From Actinomycetes bacterium (lineage in GTDB: Bacteria; Actinomycetota; Acidimicrobiia; Acidimicrobiales; Microtrichaceae): a DNA stretch of 39,276 nt. Within the stretch, counting starts at the first letter, position 1; every line of letters starts with the position of its first letter. Shown one piece after another: positions 31,142 to 39,276 of this stretch. Made by a program: the position numbers and the translations under genes. The notes under the pieces were generated by a model that searched no databases, was not told the origin of the DNA, and worked only from the letters and a program-made list of their open reading frames with translations. The stretch spans positions 1 through 39,276 of the forward strand of contig JAEYSR010000088.1 in the NCBI GenBank assembly GCA_023434535.1, given 5' to 3'.

Positions 31142-34100
31142 ATGCCCGAGATCCCCGCAGCACTTGAAGCCGCCGTCTGGGCCGCTGCCGACGGCTCCGC
31201 CGACACCGAACAGCTCGCGCTGCTCGAAGCCGACCGCGACAAGTGGCTCGACGTCCTCGAGCTCCTCCTCGACGACACCGAGGACGGGCTGGACGCCGCG
31301 CTGAAGATCACCGGACCCGAGCGCGCCCAGGTCGTGGCCGACTTCGAGGCGGAGCTCGCCCTGCTCGAGGCCGCGTACGACCTCGTGTTCAAGGCCGACG
31401 ACCCCGTGGCGGCGATCGCCGCTGCCGACCCTGCGGGCGAGGTCCGGCTCCAGGCCTCGTGGGCCAAGGGCCTGATCGTGGTCTGGGCCGCAGGGCCGGG
31501 CACGGCTCCCGCGACCGCGGAGGAGCTGTCGGACCGCCTCGAGGCCATCGGCGGGCCGGCGCTCGGGTGGAGCCCGTACCGCGACGTGGTCCTCCCGGGC
31601 GGGTTCAAGGCCGCGGCGCTGTCGATCCCGATCGGCGAGGCGCTGGGCTGGCTCGTCGCGGTGGGCGGCGGCCTCGGTCGCGAGGGCGTCGGCGCCAGCG
31701 TGGCGTGGCTCGGCCGGGTGGCCGTGGACACGGTGCGCCTCGTCGCCCGGGGCGCGGTGGTCCCGACGCTGTCGGCCACCAAGCGGCGCGACGGCTCCAC
31801 CATGGACCTGGCGGTGACGTGGCGACCGGCGCTGGTCGACGAGGCGTCGATCACGACGATGGCCGACTCGATGCCGCGGCCGGTGACCGCCGTGTCGCAG
31901 GCCGATCCCCGCAACGTCACCCGCGCCGTCCAGGGCTCGGTCGTGGACACGATCGTGAACCAGGCGGCGAGCATGCTCGACTTCGCGGCCCCGCCGCCCG
32001 ACGTCCGCACGACCGCGGACGTCGCCGACTCGTTCGCCACACGTCTGGACGGCTCGTCGTTCAGCGCTCCTGTCTCCGTGTCGGCCGAGCTCTCCGAGCG
32101 CATCGACCGCTGGGCCCGGCCGCTCACCACGACGGCGCGCGTCCGGATCGTCCTCACCCTGGAACCGCCCGACTCCGGCGGGGCGTGGTTCCTGTCGGTG
32201 CTCGGCCCGGGCGCCGACGGCAACCTCATGCCGATCGAGCAGGCGCTGGCCGACGGCCGCTCCACCGGCGCCGTGGCCGGCGAGCTCGTCCGGTTGGAGC
32301 GGGTGTATCCCGCCCTGCTGCGGCCGGGAGCGCTGCGCAGAGGCCAGGTGTACCTGAGCCAGGACGAGGCCTGGGAGCTGATGACGGTCACCGGGCCGCA
32401 GCTCTCCGACGCCGGCTTCGAGGTCCGGGTCCCCGCCCTGTCCCGACGCAAGCCGTCGCCGGCGCTGCGCCTGTTCACCGAGTCGATGTCCGGCGACACC
32501 GTGGTCGGTGCGCACCAGCTGTCGAACGTGCGCTGGTCGGTGGTCTTCGACGACGTCGAGCTCACCGCCGAGGACATCGCCCGCCTCGCGGCGGAGGCCC
32601 GTCCGCTCGTGCGGTCGCACGGACACTGGGTCGAGCTCGACGAGGTGGACCTCAAGGAGGCCGCGGCGGCGCTCGCCGAGCGTGCCGGCCAGACTCAGAT
32701 GACCGGGGCGGAGATCCTCCGCCACTCGATCGGACTCGAGGGCAAGCTCCTGGGCGGCGGCCTGACCGTCGACGGCACGGGTTGGGCGTCGGAGCTGTTC
32801 GAGACCGCCAGCCAGGTCTCCACCGATCCGGTCACCCGTCCCGAGGGCTTCACCGGAGAGCTGCGCAGCTACCAGGCCGAGGCGCTGGGCTGGCTCGGAT
32901 TCCTCCACACGGTCGACCTCGGCGGCTGCCTGGCGCTCGACCCGGGTCTCGGCAAGACGCCGACGATGCTCGCCCACCTGGCCCGCACCGCCGGCGACGG
33001 CACGGCGCTGGTCGTGGCTCCTCCGGCCGTGGTCGGCAACTGGGCGGCCGAGGCCGCCAAGTTCACGCCGGGCCTCAAGGTCCTGGTGCACCACGGCAAC
33101 AACCGCGCCTCCGGCGCCGCCATGGACCGGGCGTTCGACGCCGCCGACGTCGTCATCACGACCTACGGCACCGCGGTGCGCGACATGGACGCCCTGTCCG
33201 AGCGGCACTTCACCCAGGTCGTCCTCGACGAGGCCCAGGCGATCAAGAACCACACCTCCGAGCAGGCCCAGCAGCTGCGACGACTCGACGCCGGCACGCG
33301 GGTGGCGCTCACCGGCACGCCGATCGAGAACGGCCTCGGCGACCTGTGGGCCATCCTCGACTTCACCAACCCCGGCCTCGTCGGCGGACGCGCCGGGTTC
33401 ATCTCGCAGATGTCGGGCGAGGGCGAGGCAGCGTTGCGGGCCCTCAACGGCATCCTCGTCTTCCGTCGCACCAAGGCCGAGCCCGAGATCGCCGCCGAGC
33501 TGCCGGACCGCATCGACGAGCTCGACCACTGCATGATGACCCCAGAGCAGGTCGGCCTCTACCAGGCGGTGCTCGACTCCCTGGTGGCCGACGTCAGCGA
33601 GGTCGGCGGCGGCGAGCCCAAGCAGGGAGCGATCCTCGCGGCGATCACGGCACTCAAGCAGATCTGCAACCACCCCGCCGCCTACCAGGCCGACGACCGA
33701 CCGCTGGCCGGCCGCTCCGGAAAGCTCGAACGTCTGGAGCAGATCGTCGACGCCGTGTTCGCCGCCGACGAGAAGGTGCTGATCTTCACCCACTTCGCCG
33801 AGTGGGGGAAGAAGATGGCCGACCACCTCACCGAGCTCACCGGCCAGCCGATCGAGTGCTACCACGGCGGCCTGGCCCGCACCGCCCGGGACAAGATGAT
33901 CAAGGAGTTCCAGGAGCGCCCCGGCGCCGGAGCGCTCGTCCTGTCCCTCAAGGCGGGAGGCACCGGCCTCAACCTGACCGCGGCGAACCACGTGGTGCTC
34001 TACGACCGCTGGTGGAACCCCGCCGTCGAGGACCAGGCCCGGGACCGGGCGTGGCGGCTCGGCCAGACCCGCACCGTGGTGTCGCACCGCCTGGTCTGCC

Positions 34101-34264
34101 CCGGCACCGTCGACGAGCGGGTGGAGGAGGTCGTCGCCGGCAAGCGCCACATCGCCGACCTCGTGCTCCCGGGTTCGAGCTCGCTCGCCGACCTCGACAC
34201 CGACCAGCTGCGGTTGGCCCTCGGCCTCCGCGACGACCAGCTCCTGACCGAGGACGACGAATGA
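31142..34264 (+). CDS. SNF2-family DEAD/DEAH-box ATPase/helicase
   Basis: This 1040-residue protein has an N-terminal region of about 560 residues resembling the SNF2 helicase-associated domain of bacterial SNF2 proteins. The ATPase follows: RSYQAEALGWLGFLH, motif I LDPGLGKTPTMLAHLA (about residue 597), motif II VVLDEAQAIKN (about 693), motif III LTGTPIENGLGDLWAILDF, then VLIFTHFAEWGKKMADHL, LSLKAGGTGLNLTAANHV and motif VI EDQARDRAWRLGQTR. It should move along DNA or remodel protein-DNA complexes using ATP. Bacterial members often pair with SWIM zinc-finger proteins; none is adjacent here. It overlaps the next small gene as ATGA. Confidence 0.93.
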   Translation: MPEIPAALEAAVWAAADGSADTEQLALLEADRDKWLDVLELLLDDTEDGLDAALKITGPERAQVVADFEAELALLEAAYDLVFKADDPVAAIAAADPAGEVRLQASWAKGLIVVWAAGPGTAPATAEELSDRLEAIGGPALGWSPYRDVVLPGGFKAAALSIPIGEALGWLVAVGGGLGREGVGASVAWLGRVAVDTVRLVARGAVVPTLSATKRRDGSTMDLAVTWRPALVDEASITTMADSMPRPVTAVSQADPRNVTRAVQGSVVDTIVNQAASMLDFAAPPPDVRTTADVADSFATRLDGSSFSAPVSVSAELSERIDRWARPLTTTARVRIVLTLEPPDSGGAWFLSVLGPGADGNLMPIEQALADGRSTGAVAGELVRLERVYPALLRPGALRRGQVYLSQDEAWELMTVTGPQLSDAGFEVRVPALSRRKPSPALRLFTESMSGDTVVGAHQLSNVRWSVVFDDVELTAEDIARLAAEARPLVRSHGHWVELDEVDLKEAAAALAERAGQTQMTGAEILRHSIGLEGKLLGGGLTVDGTGWASELFETASQVSTDPVTRPEGFTGELRSYQAEALGWLGFLHTVDLGGCLALDPGLGKTPTMLAHLARTAGDGTALVVAPPAVVGNWAAEAAKFTPGLKVLVHHGNNRASGAAMDRAFDAADVVITTYGTAVRDMDALSERHFTQVVLDEAQAIKNHTSEQAQQLRRLDAGTRVALTGTPIENGLGDLWAILDFTNPGLVGGRAGFISQMSGEGEAALRALNGILVFRRTKAEPEIAAELPDRIDELDHCMMTPEQVGLYQAVLDSLVADVSEVGGGEPKQGAILAAITALKQICNHPAAYQADDRPLAGRSGKLERLEQIVDAVFAADEKVLIFTHFAEWGKKMADHLTELTGQPIECYHGGLARTARDKMIKEFQERPGAGALVLSLKAGGTGLNLTAANHVVLYDRWWNPAVEDQARDRAWRLGQTRTVVSHRLVCPGTVDERVEEVVAGKRHIADLVLPGSSSLADLDTDQLRLALGLRDDQLLTEDDE

Positions 34265-34557
34265 GCAACAGGAAGAAGGGGTCGAACAACCGGCAGAGGG
34301 GTGGTCGCAAGCCGCCCAAGGTGGACCCGGCGGAGTTCTGGAAGCCGGTCCCGCAGCTGCCCGACCCCGAGCCGATCAGGGTGACGACGGACCCGACGAT
34401 GGTCGTCCGCTCGCTCGGCGACCCGCCGCTGTATGGCCAAGGCGTGCGGGCCGAGCACGAGATCCACCGCGTGCTGGTTCGCTCGTCGATGCTGGCGGGC
34501 GCCCTCGCGGACGTCGCCGGGCTCCTCGCCGACCCCGAGGACACCGAGCTCGACTGA
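34261..34557 (+). CDS. Small basic-N-terminus protein co-translated with the SNF2 gene
   Basis: This 98-residue protein from ATG 34261 overlaps the SNF2 stop. The first 20 residues are highly basic (SNRKKGSNNRQRGGRKPPK), consistent with nucleic-acid contact. The middle PAEFWKPVPQLPDPEPIRVTTDP is Pro-rich and the C-terminal half is helical (AEHEIHRVLVRSSMLAGALADVAGLLAD). No family recognised. Translational coupling suggests an accessory subunit of the SNF2 protein. Confidence 0.75.
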   Translation: MSNRKKGSNNRQRGGRKPPKVDPAEFWKPVPQLPDPEPIRVTTDPTMVVRSLGDPPLYGQGVRAEHEIHRVLVRSSMLAGALADVAGLLADPEDTELD

Positions 34558-34573
34558 CGCTCTGCGAGGCTGA

Positions 34574-34604
34574 GCGCAGTGCGAAATGGCGCGCAGTGCG
34601 AAAT
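34574..34604. repeat. 14-bp direct repeat in convergent intergenic gap
   Basis: GCGCAGTGCGAAAT occurs at 34574-34587 and 34591-34604 (17-base period), between the small plus-strand gene and the convergent SRPBCC gene. It may be a degenerate terminator or protein-binding pair. Confidence 0.6.
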
Positions 34605-34672
34605 TGCGTCGGTTCCCGTCGCTGAGCGACGAAGACCCACGCCGAAACCTGGCCTCGCCGGGTCGGTGGCCG

Positions 34673-35143
34673 CTACGGGGCGGTCGGAGCCATGTGGGCC
34701 GCCAGGTTCTCCAGCGACGACGCCATCCCGTCCGCGTGATCCTCTGCCGAGATGCCGTCGGGGACCCCATCGGCACGGAACTCGACCTCCGTGCCCCCGT
34801 CCCGAGCCGTGACCGTCCAGGTCATCGTCATCGTTCCGGCCATGGCCGGGTCCTCCGAGACGAAGTCGATCGCCTGCACCACTCGGTCACCCGGCACGAT
34901 CTCGAGGAACCGGGCCTCGACGACGTCGGAGTCCTCGGTCGTCTTCCCGAGCGCACCATCGGGGTCGTCGTAGGTCAGCACCATGCGGTACGAGCCGCCC
35001 GGCCGGGGATCGAAGCGCTCGAACTCGGCAGTCATCCCCGTCGGCGGGAGCCACTCCGCGAGCGCCACCGGATCCACGAGCGCCGCGTGCACCCGCTCCG
35101 GGGAAGCGTCGACCCACCGAGAAGCGATGTCGGTCCGACCCAT
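34673..35143 (-). CDS. SRPBCC / AHSA1-type protein
   Basis: This 156-residue protein from ATG 35143 (MGRTDIASRWVDASPERVHAAL) has the AHSA1/START layout: DPVALAEWLPP, FERFDPRPGGSYRMVLTYD, VVEARFLEIVPGDRVVQAIDFV, MTMTWTVTARDGGTEVEFRADGVPDG and a C-terminal helix SLENLAAHM. It is more typical of the family than the gene at 20747. An ATG at 35170 would add nine residues. No adjacent ArsR regulator. Ligand unknown. Confidence 0.83.
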   Translation of the reverse strand: MGRTDIASRWVDASPERVHAALVDPVALAEWLPPTGMTAEFERFDPRPGGSYRMVLTYDDPDGALGKTTEDSDVVEARFLEIVPGDRVVQAIDFVSEDPAMAGTMTMTWTVTARDGGTEVEFRADGVPDGISAEDHADGMASSLENLAAHMAPTAP

Positions 35144-35222
35144 CCGCCGACGGTAGTCGTCCCTTTCCATCGAGCCGGGTCCGGGGATCGCGGTCCCGTC
35201 CGGATCACCGGGTCGGTGAGGT

Positions 35223-35591
35223 TCAGCCGAGGGCGAGGACCGCGGTGAGGGCGACGACGAAGCCGACCTCGACCGGGACCGCGGTGCGTGTGTAGCGCTC
35301 GTTCCAGCCATTGTCGACGAACGCACCGATCACGCGCACCACCAGGATCGACGCCGCGATCATCAGGACCCCGACCAGCGCTTCCCTCCCCAGGTCCCGG
35401 AGGCCGAGGTAGGCCACGAACCCGCCGAGCCCGAGCGCCAGGGCTCCGTAGTAGCAGCGGACCTCGGTCCGACCGGCCGGCCCGATCGGCGACATGTCGT
35501 AGAGGGCCACGGCCTGGGGGCGGACGAGGAACGTGAGGCCCGTCGCCGCGAAGTACACGACGACGAGCACGACAGCGATGTCGATGAGCAC
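35223..35591 (-). CDS. Small four-helix membrane protein (DUF4345-like)
   Basis: This 122-residue protein from GTG 35591 has four predicted helices (VLIDIAVVLVVVYFAATGLTFLV, YYGALALGLGGFVAYLGL, EALVGVLMIAASILVVRVIGAF, VEVGFVVALTAVLALG). The sequence between helices, VRCYYGALALGLGGF and NGWNERYTR, fits the DUF4345 type. Function unknown. It is 79 bases upstream of the SRPBCC gene on the same strand and may be co-transcribed with it. Confidence 0.72.
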   Translation of the reverse strand: MLIDIAVVLVVVYFAATGLTFLVRPQAVALYDMSPIGPAGRTEVRCYYGALALGLGGFVAYLGLRDLGREALVGVLMIAASILVVRVIGAFVDNGWNERYTRTAVPVEVGFVVALTAVLALG

Positions 35592-35765
35592 CCGGTCATC
35601 CTGCACGACGGGCGGGCCGGCGTTCCGACCGCTGCGGCCCTCAACAGATCTTCGGACTCGACGACCGCTCGGTCGCCGTTCGGTCGATACGGACACCGTG
35701 GAGCAGCCCACCCCGATGGATCGAGCTCGCCTGTGGTCCGAGTCGTGCCCGATTCTGGCGTCGCC

Positions 35766-36053
35766 TCAGGTCGGAGCCGGAGTCGGGTAGACCGGTCCCG
35801 ACGGGTACACCGGCGGCGGCTTCGTGGTGACCTTCTCACCGCGAGCTGAGCGGACGAACTCCTCAACCGTCATGGTGGGTTGCCAGATGCCGTCCCGGCA
35901 CACCAGCACGTAGACGCCATCGGTGCCGGTGAGGTCGCCGCTGGGAGACGGCGTGCATGCCGCCCACATCCTGACGCCCGTCTGACACGATGCCGCGAAC
36001 GCGAGCGCAACCACGATCAATGCACCCATGACTGCATTCCGTCGCACGGTCAC
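35766..36053 (-). CDS. Short predicted lipoprotein
   Basis: This 95-residue protein from GTG 36053 has a basic N-terminus, a hydrophobic stretch and a possible lipobox (LAFAASC). Two more Cys (AACTP, LVCRDG) may form a disulfide. The tail is Pro-rich (KPPPVYPSGPVYPTPAPT). No family recognised. Its codon use is less GC-extreme than in the mft region. The gene model is moderately supported by its signal sequence. Confidence 0.55.
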   Translation of the reverse strand: MTVRRNAVMGALIVVALAFAASCQTGVRMWAACTPSPSGDLTGTDGVYVLVCRDGIWQPTMTVEEFVRSARGEKVTTKPPPVYPSGPVYPTPAPT

Positions 36054-36196
36054 ACTCCGAGTCGTTGCCGTTCACCGCAAGGCTAGGAGCAGCAGCGCTG
36101 AACGCGACCGGATCCGGAGGTGTCCGTTGCGTGCTGCCCACCCGTCACCGCTGCTCACGTAGAGGCCTCTGGGCGCCGTGCGATCGGTAGCCGTCG

Positions 36197-36484
36197 ATGG
36201 TCGTCATCGGTCCGGAATGCCCACTTGCTGCGATACTCGGGCTAGTGGCGTGGTTGGGTCTGGCCCTTGCATTCGCGATCGCGGCGGGCGGGGCTGTGAT
36301 GCTCTGGCAGCGGGACCGCATCCAGCGATTCGACGAAGCGCACGATGTGTTCCCGCAGACGCTCGGTCGGTTCAACGGGCGGAAGTGGTTTCGTACGTGG
36401 CGCTACATCGTGCTCCCGTGTGTGGTCGTCCTGATCGGCGTGATCGGCATCGTCAACGTGGTCGCCACGATGGTGTTCGGCTGA
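36197..36484 (+). CDS. Small two-helix membrane protein
   Basis: This 95-residue protein from ATG 36197 has two long hydrophobic helices (about residues 9-37 and 71-94). Between them is a polar loop, WQRDRIQRFDEAHDVFPQTLGRFNGRKWFRTW. The arrangement resembles small actinobacterial membrane proteins with unknown roles. The following gene, also a membrane protein, starts about 60 bases downstream on the same strand. Confidence 0.6.
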   Translation: MVVIGPECPLAAILGLVAWLGLALAFAIAAGGAVMLWQRDRIQRFDEAHDVFPQTLGRFNGRKWFRTWRYIVLPCVVVLIGVIGIVNVVATMVFG

Positions 36485-36542
36485 ACCAACCCGCGGGGCC
36501 ACGGACTGGCTCGACGTGGCACTACTCGGCCGTCCGGCCCTC

Positions 36543-37049
36543 ATGCGAGAGGACCATGATGGCGTCGTGAACGACGATGTCGATCGACGTGTGGAGACCC
36601 TTCGTCGGCACTGGTCGATGGTGGTGCTGGGCCGCTCGGGATACGCCTGGTTCGTGGCCGCGGCTGCGGTTTCGGTCTCGGTCGGGATGTCGGCAGTCGG
36701 TAGCTGGCGAAGTGGCGCCTTGCTCGGCGCGGTCTTGTCGGCGGTCTGGGTCGTGGACGCCACTGGGTCCGTACGAATTCGGGACGGTTCGCTGAAGTGG
36801 CGTCAGTGGATCCGCCATCACTGCGTACCGTTGGAGTCGATCGAATGGGTCCGCGTCAGCGACAGCAGCGACGTCGCCGTCCGGGGAGCCAAGGTGTGCC
36901 GTGTCGAAACGAGGGACTCCACGGTGGTCGTCGTCCGGCCGACCACGACATGGTCTGCATCAGCCGCTGCGCTTTGGGCAGCATCGGTTCGGCCATGGCT
37001 GCGCTCGGATCAGAAACCCGTGACGCGTTCGAGACGAGCCGGCGACTGA
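36543..37049 (+). CDS. Membrane protein with possible PH-like domain
   Basis: This protein of about 168 residues starts at ATG 36543 (GTG 36567 is possible). Two hydrophobic helices (about residues 30-65) are followed by a beta-rich part with VRIRDGSLKWRQWIRHHCVPLESIEWVRVSD and VCRVETRDSTVVVVRPT. The DGSLKWR...PLESIEWVRV pattern is like bacterial PH domains that follow two membrane helices. Function unknown. The region has mixed codon use and loose spacing. Confidence 0.55.
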   Translation: MREDHDGVVNDDVDRRVETLRRHWSMVVLGRSGYAWFVAAAAVSVSVGMSAVGSWRSGALLGAVLSAVWVVDATGSVRIRDGSLKWRQWIRHHCVPLESIEWVRVSDSSDVAVRGAKVCRVETRDSTVVVVRPTTTWSASAAALWAASVRPWLRSDQKPVTRSRRAGD

Positions 37050-37139
37050 TCCGCCACTAACTACCAGCCGGGCGGACCAGGTTGTTGGTGTCTGTTCGTC
37101 GGCCATCGGCGCGGAGCCCTGCAGGCGAACACCGCGGAC

Positions 37140-37853
37140 CTACGTCCTCGACGCACGCGCCGACCGAGCTCGCTCGAGTACCCGGGTGATGACTGGCTGA
37201 TCGAACTCAGTCACCCACAACTCGGCGCCATCGACGGTCACACGTCCGGGCCGATCGGCTGGGCTGTCCAACGCCGCGATCGGCACCGTGATGGCGGCAA
37301 CGCCGTCGGCGTACACACGGACCTCCGCGGAACTCGCCGCGACCTCGACAGGACCTCTCGGCAGCCGGTGGTCGCGAGGCCAGCGCACCAATGCGATCAG
37401 CATCACCGGGAAGATCAGGAACCAGGGTCCACGTAGTGGCCCCGTTGGCGGGCCCGGCGCGTGCCACGCAGCAAAGACGTCGGTGCACTCCGGCCATCGG
37501 TGCTCCTCTCGGGACTCCAACACGCGTCGTTGTTCTCGCTGGGTGTCCGAGCCGCCAGCCGCTGCGTACAGCCGGTTCGCTGTGTCGAGATCCCGATCGG
37601 ACAGCAGGTACACCGAATCGCCGATCTCGAGCCACCCGTTCGTCAGCGCCCGCGGTTCCACTGCCCCCTCCAACGGCACCTCGGACTGCACATGCCACGT
37701 CCGACCGCGGCGGCTCATCACCCACAAACGAGCTCCCGCCCACGCAACGACCTGCTTACGCCGCAGCGGCGGGCCAACCGGGACCCATCCTTCCGGACTT
37801 CGTCCGATGAGCAGCTCGACTGTCTCGGCGGACGGCAATCGCCTTAGGTCCAC
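37140..37853 (-). CDS. Unrecognised protein with one membrane helix
   Basis: This 237-residue protein from GTG 37853 has a beta-rich N-terminal half (WVPVGPPLRRKQVVAWAGARLWVMSRR, LEIGDSVYLLSDRDLDTANRLYAAAGG), one hydrophobic helix (WFLIFPVMLIALVRW, about residue 145) and another beta-rich part (VEVAASSAEVRVYADGVAAITVPIAAL). The last part again recalls a PH-like strand pattern. No family recognised. It lies convergent to the membrane protein before it. Confidence 0.55.
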   Translation of the reverse strand: MDLRRLPSAETVELLIGRSPEGWVPVGPPLRRKQVVAWAGARLWVMSRRGRTWHVQSEVPLEGAVEPRALTNGWLEIGDSVYLLSDRDLDTANRLYAAAGGSDTQREQRRVLESREEHRWPECTDVFAAWHAPGPPTGPLRGPWFLIFPVMLIALVRWPRDHRLPRGPVEVAASSAEVRVYADGVAAITVPIAALDSPADRPGRVTVDGAELWVTEFDQPVITRVLERARSARASRT

Positions 37854-37986
37854 GAGCAGATGCTATGGCTCGCCGCGCGTGACGCAACGACTTCGAACCG
37901 GCACGACCTGCATGCCGCAATGGAAGCTGTGCCCGTGTGTGAGGTCGATACCGTGGCTCGTGCCGTCGTCAGGGAGAGAGGACAGC

Positions 37987-38406
37987 GTGCGGGGGAACTG
38001 GAGGTTCGTCGGCTACTCGATCGTCGCTGCGCTCTGCGGGCTCGCAGCGCTGTACGTGGCGCTCATCATGCTGGCGCGGTTCATTCCGGACTGGGACGAC
38101 AGTTCGTCCCCGCCGTGTGGGTGGGCGGCCGAGGACGAGTGGACGGACCTAGCCGCTAGGGCACGGGGCGTCGCGACATCCGTCGGGGGCACTTACACGA
38201 GTTCGACCTGCACCGGTGAACTGGTCGCACACGTGAACTTGCCCTCACCAGCGTCGAAGGACCAGATCATGCGTGCACTGATGCGCGAGGGATGGATCTC
38301 GAAGGGGCCGCAGCTGTGCAGTGGCGATGACCAACGCATCACGCTCAGGTTCCGCGAGCCGACTCGCACTCTGAACCTCGTGATGTCCGAAGACTCGGAC
38401 TGCTAG
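37987..38406 (+). CDS. Single-pass membrane or secreted protein of unknown function
   Basis: This 139-residue protein from GTG 37987 has an N-terminal helix (VGYSIVAALCGLAALYVALIMLARF) and an extracytoplasmic domain with four Cys (PPCGW, TSSTCTG, PQLCSGDD, and the last residue), which could make two disulfides. Pattern: DEWTDLAARARGVATSVGGTY, LVAHVNLPSPASKDQIMRALMREGWI, ITLRFREPTRTLNLVM. This looks like a small alpha/beta sandwich with no name I can give. The Cys spacing and signal anchor support a real gene. Confidence 0.6.
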   Translation: MRGNWRFVGYSIVAALCGLAALYVALIMLARFIPDWDDSSSPPCGWAAEDEWTDLAARARGVATSVGGTYTSSTCTGELVAHVNLPSPASKDQIMRALMREGWISKGPQLCSGDDQRITLRFREPTRTLNLVMSEDSDC

Positions 38407-38594
38407 GTCCAGCGGCTCTCGGCGACCTGGGACCGAGTCAGGTTCGGCACCGGCGGCGGCCTTGCCCCCATTTGCAGCAGCGTGCGATGAAGAGCCACCA
38501 GATGCTGGTCTCCGCTCCCTGACTCGGCGGCTCGTCCGGATCGGGGTGTCGGACCGCCGGGTGAGTGTCAGACCTCCTCGGTACGGTCTCGAAC

Positions 38595-39276
38595 ATGCGT
38601 TCGACTGGGGAAGGCAGCGAAGCGGAAGGAACCGGCGGGGCTCGTGAACCTGCGGTCGGGTTCGGCGAGCCCGCGTTCACGCTGCCCGAGGTCGTGGCCG
38701 ACGCGGTCACAGCGTTGCGGGCTGTCGCCGCCGGTGACGTGAAGGCCGAGTCCGACGACGACCTGCTCGGCCGCTTCGATGGACTCGAAACACTCGACCG
38801 GCTCCTGCACGCCGCTCGCTTCGCGATGTTGGGTGAGCTCGATGCCCGTTCGTTGACCGACCGCCGGTTGGGTCACGTGACCGCGAACGAAGCCGGCTGG
38901 CGCCACGGAACCGACCCCCGACGGGTCAAGACGGATCAGGCCACCGCGACCACGCTGCGCCGACACTTCCCCGACCTGGCTGCAGCGTTGGCTGCCGGCA
39001 CCGTGTCGGTCGATCGGGTCCGAGTCCTGTGTCGTCTGGTCAACGACCGCAACGCCCAGATCCTCACCAACATCGAGGACCAGCTCATCGACCTGTGCCG
39101 GGAACGTTCCACGTTCAAACAGTTCACCCGGGACGCCGAACAACTCGCTCGCCTCGCGGATGCCGACGGCCCCGAACCACCCCAGCCGCGCAACCACGCC
39201 CGACTCGAGCAGACCGGCGACCACGTCACCGCGACCGTCGACCTCTACGGAGCCGACGCCCTCTCCTTCGCCGCCC
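38595..39276 (+). CDS. DUF222 / HNH endonuclease-type protein (13E12 family), 3' end outside window
   Basis: The ATG at 38595 opens a frame continuing to the window end (227 codons). The sequence has the DUF222 pattern: LETLDRLLHAARFAMLGELDARSL, then AGWRHGTDPRRVKTDQATATTLRRHFPDLAAALAAGTVSVDRVRVLCRL and RERSTFKQFTRDAEQLARLAD. This is the N-terminal part of the actinobacterial family that ends in an HNH nuclease motif; that motif, if present, lies beyond the edge. Such genes occur in many copies per genome and often mark variable regions. Confidence 0.82.
   Translation, partial: MRSTGEGSEAEGTGGAREPAVGFGEPAFTLPEVVADAVTALRAVAAGDVKAESDDDLLGRFDGLETLDRLLHAARFAMLGELDARSLTDRRLGHVTANEAGWRHGTDPRRVKTDQATATTLRRHFPDLAAALAAGTVSVDRVRVLCRLVNDRNAQILTNIEDQLIDLCRERSTFKQFTRDAEQLARLADADGPEPPQPRNHARLEQTGDHVTATVDLYGADALSFAA

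Noticed and set aside
30851..34150. Very long open frame on the strand opposite the SNF2 gene
   Set aside because: The composition is that of an antisense shadow in high-GC DNA (Arg/Gly/His-rich, no motifs), whereas the plus strand has all SNF2 motifs in order.
31142..34557. SNF2 ATPase plus small gene as a phage-defence system
   Set aside because: No methylase, nuclease, protease or other defence gene adjoins, and bacterial SNF2 proteins of this type are widespread outside defence islands.
1..39276. tRNA, rRNA or transposase genes
   Set aside because: I read both strands for cloverleaf arms, rRNA-like sequence and transposase motifs and found none that I could support by eye.

Overview
The window is GC-rich chromosomal DNA from an actinobacterium. 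It has frequent GTG starts, many 4-base stop/start overlaps, and actinobacterial families such as DUF2510, the 13E12-type DUF222/HNH family, Ltp-type thiolases and mycofactocin genes. A member of the Acidimicrobiia or a relative is my best guess from gene content; no rRNA or marker gene is present to prove it. I saw no tRNA, rRNA, CRISPR array or transposase.

Region 1 (1-6.2 kb, minus strand): the end of a membrane protein with a GYGQPQ-repeat tail, then a tightly overlapped four-gene operon (4196 to 891) of two OB-fold/DUF35 proteins and two Ltp-type thiolase-fold proteins. A near-perfect KstR-type operator (4229-4246) lies upstream, so it is probably a sterol or isoprenoid side-chain aldolase operon. 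A glutamine amidotransferase and a lipoprotein of unknown function follow.

Regions 2 and 3 (6.2-25.8 kb, mostly minus strand) hold a split mycofactocin locus. mftA, mftB and mftC lie at 25.8-24.0 kb. mftE, a mycofactocin-type SDR dehydrogenase and mftF lie at 9.4-6.2 kb, at the 3' end of a run that begins with a complete FixABCX-like electron-transfer module (EtfA, FixC, FixX, EtfB). Two OYE/FadH-type flavin and iron-sulfur oxidoreductases sit between the halves, along with an O-methyltransferase between long palindromes, a PtpB-like phosphatase, a polytopic membrane protein, and two small plus-strand modules (hydrolase + DUF2510; ArsR + SRPBCC). Divergent from mftA is a plus-strand operon of an NDMA-type, mycofactocin-dependent alcohol dehydrogenase, a MoxR AAA ATPase and a VWA protein. 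No mftD, mftG or mftR was seen in the window. The simplest reading is that MftA is modified by MftB/MftC/MftE/MftF to give mycofactocin, the ADH and SDR reduce it, and the Etf/FixCX module takes the electrons to the quinone pool in place of MftG. That last step is inference.

Region 4 (29.1-34.6 kb): an acyl-CoA synthetase with a palindromic operator, and a SNF2-family ATPase overlapping a small partner gene. Region 5 (34.7-39.3 kb): SRPBCC and DUF4345 proteins, a run of short unrecognised membrane or secreted proteins with looser spacing, and the start of a DUF222/HNH-type gene cut by the window edge.

Long GC-rich inverted repeats without a T-tract mark the 3' ends of most transcription units. 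Two of them (5.1 and 16.15 kb) are related in sequence, and two others (23.3 and 24.0 kb) share a 16-base core.
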